Positions 29,649-41,315 of a DNA stretch of 64,000 nucleotides are shown here, piece after piece. The notes under the pieces were generated by a model. That model was given only the letters and a program-made list of their open reading frames with translations, searched no databases and was not told where the DNA came from. The translations under genes and the position numbers were made by a program. The stretch's first letter is position 1; each line of letters begins with the position of its first letter. Source of the DNA: Brevundimonas sp. (GTDB lineage: Bacteria > Pseudomonadota > Alphaproteobacteria > Caulobacterales > Caulobacteraceae); NCBI RefSeq assembly GCF_030704825.1, contig NZ_JAUYNX010000021.1:1-64000 (forward strand), read 5' to 3'.

Positions 29649-30953
29649 CTAAAGCAAGTCCGCCGGCAATATCTGGCTCGACAGCAGACGCTCCATCCCC
29701 TCCCAGCGGTCGGGTCCCTGGCGTTCGACCCAGGCCTGGACCACGTCGCGGCCGAGACCGTAGTTGATGATGTAGCTGCGGTAGGCATCGATGAAGCGCA
29801 GCCGCTGGGTCGCCCTGGCCTCGTCGGCCAGGGAGTATTTCATCAGCCGCCGGATCGCCTCCGCCCGTTCGATCCGCCCCGCCAGCCAGTCGTCGGCGAT
29901 GGTGTATTCGGCCCGCGCCAGCCGCCGCATCAGGACTCCCAGCTGCGCCTTCTTCCCGGCCGTCTCCGGATCGAGCCCGGCCAGCGGGAACAGGACCTCG
30001 CGCTCGAAGCGCGTGCCCTCGTCGCCCGGGAAGGCCAGGTCGATGCCGTAGTTGGCGCTGCCCTCGGCGACGAAGGACATGGGGGAGAACAGCGGATAGA
30101 CGCTCATCTCGACCCAGCCGCGATCGCGCACGAAGGTCTTCTCCAGCAGGGCGTTGTAGACGTGGTGGCCCGGATAGCCCTCGTGGCAGCCCAGATCGAT
30201 GGCCCGCTCGGTGTAGATCGGGAAGTCGGCGTTGATCTCGATCCGGCTGGCGGCGTCGCCGAGATAGTAGTTGTAGCCCGACCAAGGCTTGTCGCCGACG
30301 AAGCTGAGGGTGAACCGCTCATTGGCCGGCAGGGCGATGTGGCGCACAGTGCGCGCCCGGCATTCGGCGATGGCCGCGTCCATGACCGGCTGCAGGCGGT
30401 CCCTCGGAATGATGTAGTGGGCCTTGAAGGCGGTGACCCGGTCGCTGAGCGAACCCTCGCCCGGCAGCAGGGCGTCGATCTCGGCGAGGACGGGGTCGAA
30501 GCTCTCCAGCGGCCGCAGTTCGGGCCGGATGCCGAACAGGGCCTCGGCCTCGTCGGCGAAGCTCATCTTTTCGCCCGACAGCATGCGCAGCCGCGCCGAG
30601 GCGGCCGAGACGTGGGCGGCCAGATATTTGCGCCGCTGGACCTCCGCGGGCGTCATTCCGGACGGGCCATTGCGATCGAAATCCGCCAGCCGGCCGGAGA
30701 GCCCGGCGGCGCGCTGGCTCAGCTCGGCCGCTGTCTCGGTCTCCGCCCTCGCCGCCGTCTGCCATTCGGCCGGCCCGTAATAGGCGTCGACGTAACCGGG
30801 CTCGAGCTCTCCGATATCGAGGATCAGGCGGACATAGGACTCGGCGATGGAGTCGAGGCTGTCCGGCGCGACGCCGGGATGGCCGGTGGTCACGTCGTCC
30901 GGCGTGGCGGCGCAGGCCCCAAGCAGCAGCAGACCGAACAGAAGCACGCGCAT
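29649..30953 (-). CDS. DUF885 family lipoprotein, putative zinc metallopeptidase
   Basis: 434 aa. Lipobox LLLGAC, then an all-helical body. The zinc motif HEGYPGHHV follows the H-E-x-x-x-x-H-H pattern of DUF885; the acidic zinc ligand is probably in [18 protein letters not shown] lies before ATG 30953. The frame upstream of the signal is antisense to the tRNA and is not coding. Substrate unknown. Confidence 0.83.
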   Translation of the reverse strand: MRVLLFGLLLLGACAATPDDVTTGHPGVAPDSLDSIAESYVRLILDIGELEPGYVDAYYGPAEWQTAARAETETAAELSQRAAGLSGRLADFDRNGPSGMTPAEVQRRKYLAAHVSAASARLRMLSGEKMSFADEAEALFGIRPELRPLESFDPVLAEIDALLPGEGSLSDRVTAFKAHYIIPRDRLQPVMDAAIAECRARTVRHIALPANERFTLSFVGDKPWSGYNYYLGDAASRIEINADFPIYTERAIDLGCHEGYPGHHVYNALLEKTFVRDRGWVEMSVYPLFSPMSFVAEGSANYGIDLAFPGDEGTRFEREVLFPLAGLDPETAGKKAQLGVLMRRLARAEYTIADDWLAGRIERAEAIRRLMKYSLADEARATQRLRFIDAYRSYIINYGLGRDVVQAWVERQGPDRWEGMERLLSSQILPADLL

Positions 30954-31084
30954 CGGGACCTCCCACCATCGAAGCAGGGACACGCTAGGCCGGGGACGGG
31001 TTCGCGCCAAGCCGGTTGCGCATTCGGGATTGAGGGCGGCGCGGTCCTGCTGTAAGGCCCTTCGTCCGGCGTTCGCCGCCAGAC

Positions 31085-31161
31085 GCACCCGTAGCTCAGC
31101 TGGATAGAGTACTGCCCTCCGAAGGCAGGGGTCAGAGGTTCGAATCCTCTCGGGTGCGCCA
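31085..31161 (+). tRNA. tRNA-Arg (anticodon CCG)
   Basis: 77 nt with encoded CCA. Acceptor stem GCACCCG/CGGGTGC, D-arm with AGCTCAGCTGGAT, anticodon stem CTGCC/GGCAG around CTCCGAA (anticodon CCG at 31119-31121, reads CGG), T-arm AGAGGTTCGAATCCTCT, discriminator G. No integrase or repeated 3' end lies near it. Confidence 0.97.
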
Positions 31162-31268
31162 TTTTCCATTCGGATCCGCGGCTCGACGGCGCTCGCCATC
31201 CTGTGTGGCTGTATCGATCCCTGGCCATTAGGGTGGAACGATCAACACACGGGGTCGGAGCTCCGGGG

Positions 31269-32672
31269 ATGACGATGCTGAAATACGTGAGCACGCGCGG
31301 CCTGGCGCCGCCCTGCGACTTCGCCGGAACGGTCATCGACGGCATCGCGTCCGACGGCGGCCTGTTCGCGCCGGCCCAATGGCCGCGCCTGGACGTCGCC
31401 GCGCCGGGGCAGGGCGAATCCGGCTACGCCGCGCTGGCCCAAAGCCTGCTGGAGCCTTTTGTCGGCGCCGCCCTGCCCGAGGGCGCCCTGGCGGCCGCGA
31501 CCCGGCGCGTGCAGGACCGGGTCGCGCATCCGTTGACAGTTCCCCTGGTGGAGATCGCCCCGGACCTGTTCGTCCTCGAACTGTTTCACGGGCCCACGGG
31601 GGCGTTCAAGGACCTGGCCATGCAGCTGGTCGCCGGCCTGTCCGAAGCGGCGCTGGCGCAGGGCGGCGAGCGGCTGCTGCTGTTCACGGCGACCAGCGGC
31701 GACACCGGGGCGGCGGCCGTGAACGCCTTCGCCGGGGCCGACAGGGTCGACCTCGTCGTCCTGCATCCGCTGGACAGGGTCTCGCCGGTGCAGCGGATGC
31801 AGATGACCACCTCCGGCGCCCCGAACGTGCTCAACCTGGCCGTCCGCGGCGATTTCGACGACTGCCAGCGGCTGGTGAAGGCGCTGCTGGCCGAACCGGG
31901 GCTGAAGGCGTCGCGGCATGTCAGCTCGGTGAATTCGATCAACTGGGCCCGGCTGGCGGGTCAGATGCCCTATTACGCCGCCGCCGCCGCGACCCTCGGC
32001 CGGTCGGCGACCTATGTCGTGCCGACGGGCAATTTCGGCGACGCCTTCGCCGGCTGGGCGGCGCGCCGGTGCGGCCTGCCGGTCGGGGGGATCGTGGCCG
32101 CGACCAACCGCAACGACGCCCTCGTGCGGGCGCTCGACACCGGGATCTACGAGCGCAGCCAGGCCCGACCGACGGCCAGCGTCAGCATGGACGTGCAGGC
32201 GCCCTCGAATTTCGAACGGCTGGTGTTCGAGGCGTCGGGCCGGGACGCCGACCTGACCCGCGGCCTGTTCGCGGACTTCGCCCGGGACGGCCGGATGAGC
32301 CTGCCGGGCGACCTGCTGGCGGCCCTGCGGCGCGAGGTGACCGCCGTGTCTGTCAGCGAGGCGGAGACGGTGGAGGAGATGCGGCGCAGCTGGGCCGAAA
32401 ACGGCCGGGTGATCTGCCCCCACACCGCCGTGGCCCTGCACGCGGCGCGGCGCGTCGACCGGACCGCCGGGCCGGTGGTGGCCCTGTCGACCGCCCACCC
32501 GGCGAAATTCCCGGAGAGCGTGGAGGCGGCGCTGGGCTTCGCGCCCGAGCGGCCGCCGCAACTCGAAGGCCTCGAAGGTCGAACGGAGCGGTTCGAGGTA
32601 GTCGATGCGACCCTCGAAGCGGTGCTGGCGGCGATCGGCCAGACCATTTTTGCTTCAGGTCGAATCACCTGA
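31269..32672 (+). CDS. thrC: threonine synthase
   Basis: 467 aa PLP enzyme that turns phosphohomoserine into threonine. PLP lysine K114 is in [28 protein letters not shown] and [13 protein letters not shown] bind the phosphates. GGAG stands 8 bases before ATG 31269. The last codons (IFASGRIT) and the stop lie inside a long inverted repeat, so the C-terminus seems to be built partly from repeat DNA. Convergent with thrB. Confidence 0.96.
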   Translation: MTMLKYVSTRGLAPPCDFAGTVIDGIASDGGLFAPAQWPRLDVAAPGQGESGYAALAQSLLEPFVGAALPEGALAAATRRVQDRVAHPLTVPLVEIAPDLFVLELFHGPTGAFKDLAMQLVAGLSEAALAQGGERLLLFTATSGDTGAAAVNAFAGADRVDLVVLHPLDRVSPVQRMQMTTSGAPNVLNLAVRGDFDDCQRLVKALLAEPGLKASRHVSSVNSINWARLAGQMPYYAAAAATLGRSATYVVPTGNFGDAFAGWAARRCGLPVGGIVAATNRNDALVRALDTGIYERSQARPTASVSMDVQAPSNFERLVFEASGRDADLTRGLFADFARDGRMSLPGDLLAALRREVTAVSVSEAETVEEMRRSWAENGRVICPHTAVALHAARRVDRTAGPVVALSTAHPAKFPESVEAALGFAPERPPQLEGLEGRTERFEVVDATLEAVLAAIGQTIFASGRIT

Positions 32673-32750
32673 AGCCAAAAAATGGTCCAGCATCATACCG
32701 GAGCGAAATCTGAGCCTTGGCGGACGCGTCCACCAGGACCGATTTCGCTC
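32642..32750. repeat. two adjacent large inverted repeats between thrC and thrB
   Basis: First: GACCATTTTTGCTTCAGGT (32642) pairs with 32667-32687 across a 6-base loop; two extra bases bulge in the right arm. Second: GAGCGAAATC (32701) pairs with GATTTCGCTC (32741-32750), with an inner dyad around GGACGCGTCC. The first overlaps the end of thrC and the second abuts the stop codon of thrB. They could act as a two-way terminator, or be a REP/MITE-like element that has landed between convergent genes. Confidence 0.7.
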
Positions 32751-33697
32751 TAGGCCGCCAGGGCCTCGTCGCTCCACCAGTCGAGGCGGCGGAGGAAGGG
32801 CGCGGGGTCCTTGGGCGTGACCAGCCGGGTCGGGTCGTGGAACAGCCGGTCGTGCAGCCGGGTCAGGGTGAAGCGCACGGCCGCCACGGCGCCGAGCGCC
32901 GGCAGGGCGGCGGCCTCGGCCGGGCTGAGCGGACGCACGGACTCATAGCCCGCCCGGAAGGTCCGCAGGGCGCCGGCCCGCGGTCCGCCGGCGGCGTCGA
33001 AGCCCCACGCCGACAGGGCGATGGCGAGGTCGTAGGCCAGGGCGCCGGTGCAGGCGAAATAGAAGTCGATGAGTCCGCTCGGCGCGCCGCCCTCGAACAG
33101 CAGATTGTCCGGAAAATAGTCGGCGTGGATCGGCCCTTGCGGCAGGCCCGCGGCGGAATCCGGCGCCCCGGCCGCCACCCAGGGGGCCATGCGGTCGAGC
33201 AGGGTCAGGTCCGCCGCCCCGGCCCGGGTCAGGCAGCGGTCGAACAGCGCCCGGCGCGCGGCGGGGCCGACGGGGTCGGCGCGCCCGCCCCGGAAATCGG
33301 CCGAGACCAGATGGAGCCGGGCCAGCAGTTCGCCCGCCCGGGCCAGATCGGCCGTCGAGGGATCGCTTTTCCAGGCGCCCGGCAGCCATTCCAGTATGGC
33401 GGCGGGGCGGCCGTTCAGTGTCCCGACGGTCTGGCCCGCGACGTCTTTCAGCGGACGGGCGCAAGGCAGGCCCCGGGCGGCGGCGTGGGCGGTCAGGCCG
33501 AGGCAGAACGGCAGGGCGGCGGCGTCGGTCCGGCCCTCGAACAGGGTCAGGACGAACCGTCCCCGGTCGGTGTCGAGGCGGTAGTTGGTGTTCTCCACCC
33601 CCTCCGCGATCGGCGTGAGCGCGCGCAGGGCGCCCAGGCCGTAGCGACTAATGAAGGGCTCGGCCTCGGCCTCCTCGACGGGGGTGAAGACGGCCAT
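32750..33697 (-). CDS. thrB: homoserine kinase, type II (APH-like fold)
   Basis: 315 aa. The alphaproteobacterial form of ThrB with an aminoglycoside-phosphotransferase fold: IAEGVENTNYRLDT at the nucleotide lobe, IHADYFPDNLLF as catalytic loop and LIDFYFACTG as the metal Asp. Phosphorylates homoserine for ThrC. Starts 2 bases after the stop of the kinase-dehydrogenase fusion, so it is the second gene of the thr operon. Confidence 0.94.
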   Translation of the reverse strand: MAVFTPVEEAEAEPFISRYGLGALRALTPIAEGVENTNYRLDTDRGRFVLTLFEGRTDAAALPFCLGLTAHAAARGLPCARPLKDVAGQTVGTLNGRPAAILEWLPGAWKSDPSTADLARAGELLARLHLVSADFRGGRADPVGPAARRALFDRCLTRAGAADLTLLDRMAPWVAAGAPDSAAGLPQGPIHADYFPDNLLFEGGAPSGLIDFYFACTGALAYDLAIALSAWGFDAAGGPRAGALRTFRAGYESVRPLSPAEAAALPALGAVAAVRFTLTRLHDRLFHDPTRLVTPKDPAPFLRRLDWWSDEALAA

Positions 33698-33699
33698 GG

Positions 33700-35445
33700 T
33701 CAGGCGGGCTCGAGAACGAGGCGCCGCGCCGCGAGGTCCGACAGGTCCGCCAGCAGGCTTTCGGCCGTGGCCCAGCGACCGGCGCCGCGGCCCCGGCAAC
33801 GCACCACCGACCCGTCATGGGAAACCACCTTCAAGGCGTTGCCTTCTCCCTTCAGGTCCCCGAACAGGGGGTCCAGCGGTCCCGCCGTCAGACGGACCGA
33901 GGCGACCAGCTTGCCGTCTTTCCATTCGCAGCGACAGACCTGACGCGATCCGGCCGGCGGGAGCGACGCGGGGTCGAGCACGTCGCGCGGGATATCGGCC
34001 TCATCGGGCATCTGGCCGAACGCCTCGAAGGCCAGCAGGCGCACCTTGGCCAGAGCGTCCAGGCCCTCGAGATCCGCCGACGGGTCCTCCTCGGCGAAGC
34101 CCGCGGCGCGGGCCTCCGCGAGCGCCCGGTCGAACGGCGCCCCGTCGCCGAGACGATCCAGCATGAAGTTGACGGTGCCGTTCAGCACCGCCTCGAAGGC
34201 TGCGACAGGTCCGCGGGCGCGGACGTCGCGGACGGCCTCGACCATCGGCGCGCCGCCGCCGACCGAAGCCGACCACAGCAGCCGGGCGCCGCGGGCGCGG
34301 GCCAGCGCCTGAAGGCCGCCCGGGTCGAGGCTGACCGCCTGTTTGTTGGCGGTGGCCACGTCGGCGCCCCGCTCGAGGGCGGCGCGGATCACGGCATGGC
34401 CGGCGCCGGCCTCGGACAGGGCTTCCAGCACGATGTCGGGACGGCGATCCAGCAAGGCCCCGGCGTCCGTGACCAGCAGCGGCTCCAGCCGGCCGGGCGC
34501 GGCGCCGGGGACGTCGCGGCTTCTGGCGACGTCGCGGACCAGCACGCCGACGACCTCGACGCGCGGATCGACCAGCAGCCGGGCCAGGGCTCCGCCGCCC
34601 ACCACGCCGCAGCCGGCCACCGCGACTCGCAGCCGGCGATGCGGCAGGGCGGCGCGGGGCGGGGCGCTGACCGGTCCGACGACGGTGCGATGGCCGTCCA
34701 GATAGTTTCGCACCTCGATCTTCAGGCCGCGGGCCTCGGCGAGGTCCAGCGCGTCCGGCTGCACCAGACCGCCCCCCAGCGCCCTGGCCTCGGCCCAGCT
34801 GGCCTGGTCGTAACGCCGGGCGTCGGCACAGGCGTTCGGGTCGCGGTCGTAGAGTCCGTCGACGTCCTTCACCAGCTGCACGCTGTCGAGCCCGAGCTCG
34901 GCGGCGAGGAACAGGGCGCTGAGGTCCGAACCGCCGCGGCCCAGCAGAACGACCAGCCCTTCCGGCGACAGGGCGCCGAAGCCGGGGACCACCACCACCT
35001 CGTGCTTCACCAGCGCGTCCTCGAGAGCGACGGGACCCAGGGCGACCGGGCGGGCGTGCTCGCACGGCCCTTCGGCGACGAGGCCGAGATCGCGCACCGA
35101 CAGGGTGGCGGCGCTCAGACCGACGCGGTCGCAGGCCAGCGCCACCAGGGCGGCGGAGCGTTCCTCGCCCTGCACCACATAGGCGGGCAGAAGGGCGTTG
35201 TCGTGGGCGAGGCCGAGGGCGCGGGCCTCCGCCAGCAACCGGTCGGTCTCGCCGGCGAGGGCGGAGACGACGGCGACGACGCGTCGGCCCTTGCGGACCT
35301 CGGCGTAGATGTCGGAGGCGACCTTGGGCGCATCGGCGGGATCGACCAGCACGGAGCTGCCGAACTTCATGACCACGACCGGCGAGGCGGCGGCGGGCGA
35401 CGGGTTCGGGCGGGGCCGATCGAGGAGGGCGAGGCTGGCGGGCAT
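33700..35445 (-). CDS. compact aspartokinase-homoserine dehydrogenase fusion without ACT domains
   Basis: 581 aa. Residues 22-262 are an aspartokinase domain (MKFGSSVL, PGFGAL, LGRGGSD 168-174, DVDGLYDRDP 194-203). Residues 272-581 are homoserine dehydrogenase (AVAGCGVVGGG; catalytic Lys in TANK 365-368; NGTVNFMLD; EEDPSADLEGLDALAK). Between them there is only about a ten-residue linker. The ordinary ThrA/MetL fusion has about 810-820 aa with ACT domains in the middle, so threonine feedback is probably absent. KFGSS replaces the usual KFGGT/S, so kinase activity needs proof. Preceded by a thr-type leader and attenuator. Confidence 0.9.
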   Translation of the reverse strand: MPASLALLDRPRPNPSPAAASPVVVMKFGSSVLVDPADAPKVASDIYAEVRKGRRVVAVVSALAGETDRLLAEARALGLAHDNALLPAYVVQGEERSAALVALACDRVGLSAATLSVRDLGLVAEGPCEHARPVALGPVALEDALVKHEVVVVPGFGALSPEGLVVLLGRGGSDLSALFLAAELGLDSVQLVKDVDGLYDRDPNACADARRYDQASWAEARALGGGLVQPDALDLAEARGLKIEVRNYLDGHRTVVGPVSAPPRAALPHRRLRVAVAGCGVVGGGALARLLVDPRVEVVGVLVRDVARSRDVPGAAPGRLEPLLVTDAGALLDRRPDIVLEALSEAGAGHAVIRAALERGADVATANKQAVSLDPGGLQALARARGARLLWSASVGGGAPMVEAVRDVRARGPVAAFEAVLNGTVNFMLDRLGDGAPFDRALAEARAAGFAEEDPSADLEGLDALAKVRLLAFEAFGQMPDEADIPRDVLDPASLPPAGSRQVCRCEWKDGKLVASVRLTAGPLDPLFGDLKGEGNALKVVSHDGSVVRCRGRGAGRWATAESLLADLSDLAARRLVLEPA

Positions 35446-35480
35446 GGCAAGGGTCTTTCGAGAAGGGGGAGGAGGAAAAG

Positions 35481-35511
35481 AAAAACCCCGCCCGGAGATT
35501 TCCGGGCGGGG
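35481..35511 (-). terminator. thr operon attenuator terminator
   Basis: On the minus strand a perfect 11-bp stem CCCCGCCCGGA/TCCGGGCGGGG (4-base loop) runs into TTTTT. It lies between the Thr-rich leader peptide and the kinase-dehydrogenase start, 35 bases before that start, the usual position of an attenuator. Confidence 0.9.
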
Positions 35512-35544
35512 CTGGGTCTGTGCGTTCCTGAGCTTCGGTGCGCG

Positions 35545-35667
35545 CTAACCTGTCCCCGCCGGAGGCGTGGTGGTGGTGGTCATGCCGGCGCCAATGATCG
35601 CGCGCAGGGCCGCGCCGCCGCGCGAGGCGGTGGTGGCGAAGGCGGTGCGGACGTCGGGTCGGTTCAC
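35545..35667 (-). CDS. thrL: thr operon leader peptide (threonine/isoleucine-rich)
   Basis: 40 codons from GTG 35667 (AGGT upstream) to TAG. The C-terminal part reads RAIIGAGMTTTTTPPAGTG: two adjacent Ile codons and five consecutive Thr codons. Ribosome stalling there when charged tRNA-Thr or tRNA-Ile is scarce would prevent the terminator at 35481-35511 from forming. The layout matches E. coli thrL, though the peptide sequence itself is unrelated. A possible -35 TTGACG lies at 35720-35725. Confidence 0.85.
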   Translation of the reverse strand: MNRPDVRTAFATTASRGGAALRAIIGAGMTTTTTPPAGTG

Positions 35668-35789
35668 GGGACCTGCTCGGTTCGGGTTCGGGGTCAGGCT
35701 GACGGAAATCCGGCGGGGCCGTCAAGTCGAAAGGTAGAAAATTGCGCCCTACGGCACATGTTGCGTCTTTCCAGGCACGGTTTCACCGG

Positions 35790-36890
35790 TCACGCCCAGT
35801 GCATCTGGACCCGATGGGCGGCGGCCCAGTGGATCGCACGGATGCCGTCGATGACGGCGTTGGTCGCCTCGCGGGTGCCCAGGGTCCCGCCGAGATCGGC
35901 GGTGACCGCCCCGGCGGACAGGACGGCCGCGACGGCGGCCTCGATCGATCCGGCCTCGTCCTCCAGTCCCAGGCTGTGGCGCAGCAACAGGGCGGCGGAC
36001 AGGATGGTCCCGACCGGATTGGCCTTGTCCTGACCCGCGATGTCCGGGGCCGAGCCGTGGATCGGCTCGAACAGGCCGGGACCGCCCGAGCCCAGGGAGG
36101 CGGAGGGCAGCAGGCCGATGGAGCCGCCCAGAACCGAGATCTCGTCCGACAGGATGTCGCCGAACATGTTCTCGGTCAGGATGACGTCGTACTCGCGCGG
36201 CTTGCGGATCAGGTGCATGGCCATGGAATCGACCAGGGCGTGCTCCAGCTCGATGCGCGGGAACTCCTCGGCGTGAACGCGGGTCACCACCTCCCGCCAC
36301 AGGCGGCTGGTCTCCATGACATTGGCCTTGTCGACCGAGGTCACCTTGCCGCGCCGCTGCTGGGCGGTCTTGAAGGCGGCGCGGGCGATGCGCTCGATCT
36401 CGGGCGTGGTGTAGACGCACAGGTCCGTGGCCCGGTCGTCGGTGCGCGTCTTCTCCCCGAAATAGATGCCGCCGGTCAGTTCCCGGAACACGATCAGGTC
36501 GACGCCCTCGACGATCTCGCGCTTCAGGGGGGACCGGTGCGCCAGCACCGGCGAGACCTGCAGCGGCCGCAGATTGGCGTACAGACCCAAGGCCTTGCGC
36601 AGGCCGAGCAGGCCTTCCTCGGGCCGGCGCTTGCCGCCGTCCCACTTCGGCCCGCCGACCGCGCCCAGCAGCACGGCGTCGGCGGCCTGACAGGCGCTGA
36701 CCGTCTCCGGCGGCAGGGGATCGCCGGTCGCGTCGATGGCGGCGCCGCCGATCAGGTGTTCGTGGAAGCGGAAACGCTGGCCGAAGAAGTCGCCGATGAC
36801 GGTCAGGACGGCCTGGGCCGCCTGGGTGACTTCGGGGCCGACGCCGTCGCCCGGCAGGACGACGATGTCATAGGTCTTGTGTGCGGGCAT
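35790..36890 (-). CDS. leuB: 3-isopropylmalate dehydrogenase
   Basis: 366 aa. [13 protein letters not shown] opens it, [11 protein letters not shown] is the substrate region, [11 protein letters not shown] the metal-binding segment, and [16 protein letters not shown] the NAD site. Third step of leucine synthesis. ATG 36890 overlaps the leuD stop by one base (TGATG); a GTG one codon earlier is possible. Last gene of the ilv-leu operon; no clear terminator is seen before the thr promoter region. Confidence 0.97.
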   Translation of the reverse strand: MPAHKTYDIVVLPGDGVGPEVTQAAQAVLTVIGDFFGQRFRFHEHLIGGAAIDATGDPLPPETVSACQAADAVLLGAVGGPKWDGGKRRPEEGLLGLRKALGLYANLRPLQVSPVLAHRSPLKREIVEGVDLIVFRELTGGIYFGEKTRTDDRATDLCVYTTPEIERIARAAFKTAQQRRGKVTSVDKANVMETSRLWREVVTRVHAEEFPRIELEHALVDSMAMHLIRKPREYDVILTENMFGDILSDEISVLGGSIGLLPSASLGSGGPGLFEPIHGSAPDIAGQDKANPVGTILSAALLLRHSLGLEDEAGSIEAAVAAVLSAGAVTADLGGTLGTREATNAVIDGIRAIHWAAAHRVQMHWA

Positions 36891-37474
36891 CACAGGGCTT
36901 CTTTCTGGCGTTCAAAGGCTTCGATGGCGGGGAGGCGGGCCTGCAGCCAGCCGAGGGTGTCGACCCCGTCCAGCAGGCACTGACGGGCGAACCGCTCGAC
37001 CGTGAAGGCGACCGGGGCGGCGTTGCCGCGCCGGATGGTCGAGGTCTCCAGGTCGATGGTGACGGGCTGATCGGGATGGGCCGCCAGATCATCCCAGGCG
37101 GCCTGGTCGACCACCACGGGCAGCAGCCCGTTCTTGAGGGCGTTGGAGGTGAAGATGTCGGCGATGCCGGTCGAGACCACGGCCCGGAAGCCGTAGTCCA
37201 GCAGCGCCCACGGCGCATGTTCCCGGGACGAGCCGCAGGCGAAATTGGCCCCCGCCAGCAGGATGCGATGTTCGGCCGGATCGATGCGGTTCAGCACCGC
37301 CTCGGGCTTCGGCGATCCGTCGGCCTCGTAGCGCCAGTCATGGAAGGCGTGGGCCCCCAGGCCCTCCCGCGTCGTGGTGGAAAGGAACCGGCCGGGAATG
37401 ATCTGGTCCGTGTCGATGTTCGACTGCGACAGGACCACGGTCTTCGACGTCAGGGCGCGGAAGGGCTCAGACAT
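36890..37474 (-). CDS. leuD: 3-isopropylmalate dehydratase, small subunit
   Basis: 194 aa. [29 protein letters not shown] and [17 protein letters not shown] are the aconitase swivel-domain signatures. With LeuC it isomerises 2- to 3-isopropylmalate. Overlaps leuC by 8 bases and leuB by one. Confidence 0.97.
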   Translation of the reverse strand: MSEPFRALTSKTVVLSQSNIDTDQIIPGRFLSTTTREGLGAHAFHDWRYEADGSPKPEAVLNRIDPAEHRILLAGANFACGSSREHAPWALLDYGFRAVVSTGIADIFTSNALKNGLLPVVVDQAAWDDLAAHPDQPVTIDLETSTIRRGNAAPVAFTVERFARQCLLDGVDTLGWLQARLPAIEAFERQKEAL

Positions 37475-38879
37475 CGGCCGTCTCCTCGAGAAACACGCGG
37501 GGGTCGGTCAGGACGCCCATCACCGCCGTCGCCGCCGCCGTCGCCGGACTGGCCAGGATGGTCCGGGAGCCTGGCCCCTGCCGGCCCTCGAAATTGCGGT
37601 TGGACGTCGAGACCGCGAGCTGGCCCGGCGCGACCATGTCGCCGTTCATGGCCAGGCACATCGAGCAGCCCGGGATGCGCCACTCGGCCCCCGCCTCGAT
37701 GAACACCCGGTCCAGCCCCTCGGCCTCGGCGTCGCGGCGCACGGCCTCGGAACCGGGCACGACCAGCATGCGCAGGCCGGGCTTCACCTTGCGGCCGCGC
37801 AGCACCTCGGCCGCCGCGCGCAGATCGGGCAGGCGGCCGTTGGTGCAGCTGCCGACGAAGACCACGTCGACGGCGTGACCGGTGGTCGCCTCGCCGGAGG
37901 CGAAGCCCATATAGGCCAGCGCCTTCTCGCCCGAGGCGTCGCGCGGCGCCGGAACGGGATCGCCGATGGCCGAGGCGGCGTCGGGCGTGGTGCCCCAGGT
38001 GGCCATGGGCCGGATGGCCGGTCCGTCGATCTCCACCTCGGCGTCGAACGCCGCGCCGGGGTCCGAACGCAGCGACAGCCAGTCCGCGGCCGCGCGGTCG
38101 AACGCCTCGCCCTTCGGCGCGTGCCTGCGCCCCTTCAGCCAGGCGACGGTGGTCTCGTCCGGCGCGATCATGCCGGCCCGGGCGCCGGCCTCGATGGACA
38201 TGTTGCAGACGGTCATCCGCCCTTCCATGTCGAGCGACCGGATGGCCTCGCCGGCGTATTCGATGACGAAGCCGGAGCCGCCGCCGAAGCCCAGCCGGGC
38301 GATGATCGCCAGGGCCACGTCCTTGCCGGAGACGCCGGGGCGCAGCTGTCCCGAGACCGTGACCCGCATCGCTTTCGGCTTGCGCTGGAGCAGGCACTGG
38401 GTCGCCAGCACATGGGCGACCTCGGTGGTGCCGATGCCGAAGGCGAGGGCCCCGAACGCGCCGTGGGTGGCCGTGTGGCTGTCGCCGCAGACTATGGTCA
38501 TGCCGGGTCGGGTGAGGCCCAGCTCGGGCCCCATGACATGGACCACGCCGCGATCCTCGCTGTCCCAGCCGGCCAGCGACACGCCGTGGCGCGCGCAGTT
38601 CGCCTCCAGCGCCTCGACCTGGGCCTTCGAGGCCGGCGTGTAATAGGGGCGTTCGCCGGCCGCGTCGGCGGGCAGGGTCGGGGTGGAGTGATCCAGGGTG
38701 GCAAAGGTCCGGTCCGGGCGGCGGACCCTCAGCCCCCGGCTTTCGATCTCCGCGAAGGCCTGCGGGCTGGTGACCTCATGCACCAGATGCAGGTCGACAT
38801 GGAGCACCGCCGGCGTGTCCGGCGTCTCCGCCGCCACCACGTGCCGGCTCCAGACCTTGTCGAACAGGGTCTCAGGCAT
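37467..38879 (-). CDS. leuC: 3-isopropylmalate dehydratase, large subunit
   Basis: 470 aa aconitase-type [4Fe-4S] protein. Cluster cysteines lie in VGSCTNGR and [30 protein letters not shown] is the active-site segment. Overlaps ilvE by 8 bases upstream and leuD by 8 downstream, as expected for tightly balanced subunits. Confidence 0.97.
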   Translation of the reverse strand: MPETLFDKVWSRHVVAAETPDTPAVLHVDLHLVHEVTSPQAFAEIESRGLRVRRPDRTFATLDHSTPTLPADAAGERPYYTPASKAQVEALEANCARHGVSLAGWDSEDRGVVHVMGPELGLTRPGMTIVCGDSHTATHGAFGALAFGIGTTEVAHVLATQCLLQRKPKAMRVTVSGQLRPGVSGKDVALAIIARLGFGGGSGFVIEYAGEAIRSLDMEGRMTVCNMSIEAGARAGMIAPDETTVAWLKGRRHAPKGEAFDRAAADWLSLRSDPGAAFDAEVEIDGPAIRPMATWGTTPDAASAIGDPVPAPRDASGEKALAYMGFASGEATTGHAVDVVFVGSCTNGRLPDLRAAAEVLRGRKVKPGLRMLVVPGSEAVRRDAEAEGLDRVFIEAGAEWRIPGCSMCLAMNGDMVAPGQLAVSTSNRNFEGRQGPGSRTILASPATAAATAVMGVLTDPRVFLEETADV

Positions 38880-39823
38880 ATTCCGGCTCCGCGCGCGCCA
38901 CCGACGGGGCGGGGGCCGCGATCGGCTCCAGCCAGCCGAAGCGGTCGGGCGTCCCGCCGTCGAACAGGCCGCGGAAGGCGGCGTTGACGGCCCGGGTCAC
39001 CGGCCCCGGACCGGCGGCGCGGGTCGGAATGCCGTCGACCGAACGCACCGGGGTGATCTCGGCCGCCGTGCCGGTCATGAAGATCTCGTCGGCGACGTAC
39101 AGGGCCTCGCGCGGCAGGATCTGTTCGCGAGTCTCGTAGCCCAGACCGCGGGCCAGCTTCATGACGCTGTCGCGGGTGATGCCCATCAGGATGGAGGCGG
39201 CGGCGGGCGGGGTGACGATCGCGCCGTCCTTGACGATGAACAGGTTCTCGCCCGCCCCCTCGGACAGGCGGCCGTCGGTGCCCAGGGCGATGCCCTCGCC
39301 GAAGCCGCCGACCCGGGCCTCGCGGCCGATCAGATAGGACGACAGATAGTTGCCGCCGGCCTTGGCCCCGGACGGCACGGTGTTCGGCGCGATCCGCGAC
39401 CAGCTGGCCACGCAGGCGTCGACGCCCTTCTCCAGCGCCTCCTCCCCGAGGTAGGCGCCCCACGGGAAGGCGGCGATGGCCACGTCCACGTTCATGTTCT
39501 CCGGCGCCGGCGTCACGCCCATCCCGCACTGGCCGAGGAAGGCGATGGGACGGATGTAGGCCGATCGCAATCCGGTCGCGCGCACCACCGCGTGGCAGGC
39601 CTCGACCAGCTCATCTTCCGTATACGGAAGAACGAAATGATACATGCGGGCGCTGTCGAACAGGCGGCGCACATGATCCGTCAGACGGAAGCCGCAGGGG
39701 CCCTTCGGCGTGTCGTAGACGCGGATGCCCTCGAACACCGAGGTGCCGTAATGGAGCGCGTGGCTCATCACATGGATTTTCGCGTCGGCCCAGGGCGCCA
39801 GTTCGCCGTTGACCCAGATATGT

Positions 39824-39846
<23 letters not shown>
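38872..39846 (-). CDS. ilvE: branched-chain amino acid aminotransferase
   Basis: 324 aa class IV PLP transaminase making Val, Leu and Ile from their keto acids. [18 protein letters not shown] is the family opening, the PLP Lys is in [10 protein letters not shown], and [14 protein letters not shown] binds the cofactor phosphate. ATG 39846 gives a 23-base overlap with leuA; the in-frame ATG 39840 would shorten this to 17. Placing ilvE between leuA and leuC is an unusual gene order. Confidence 0.94.
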
Positions 39847-41049
<1,203 letters not shown>

Positions 41050-41053
<4 letters not shown>

Positions 41054-41313
41054 GCCGCTACCTCGGGATGGAAGACGGCGGCCGACGGGGTCAGGCGGGT
41101 GACGCCGAACAGGCGGTCGATCTGACGGCCCAGGGTTTCGACGCTACGGCCCTCGTCGCGTCCGCGCACGGCCATCTGGACGCGGCGGCCGTGACCCTCG
41201 TCGCTCAGGGTCATGCCGTCGATGTGGAAACCACGGCGTTCGATGAGTCCGATCAGGCGCTGGAGCGAGCCGTCGGCGCGGTCGATATGCAGGTGCAGGG
41301 TGTCGGCGGTCAT
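41050..41313 (-). CDS. ilvM: acetolactate synthase small subunit, IlvM-like ACT protein
   Basis: 87 aa, a single ACT domain: LHIDRADGSLQRLIGLIERRGFHIDGM. The length is that of E. coli IlvM and far below IlvH/IlvN-type regulators with a second domain (about 160 aa). It should activate the large subunit, perhaps without strong valine inhibition. Starts two bases after the large-subunit stop. Confidence 0.88.
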
Positions 41314-41315
41314 GG

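Noticed and set aside
31085..31161. tRNA-Arg as an integration site for a genomic island
   Set aside because: No integrase, no direct repeat of the tRNA 3' end and no foreign-looking cargo beside it.
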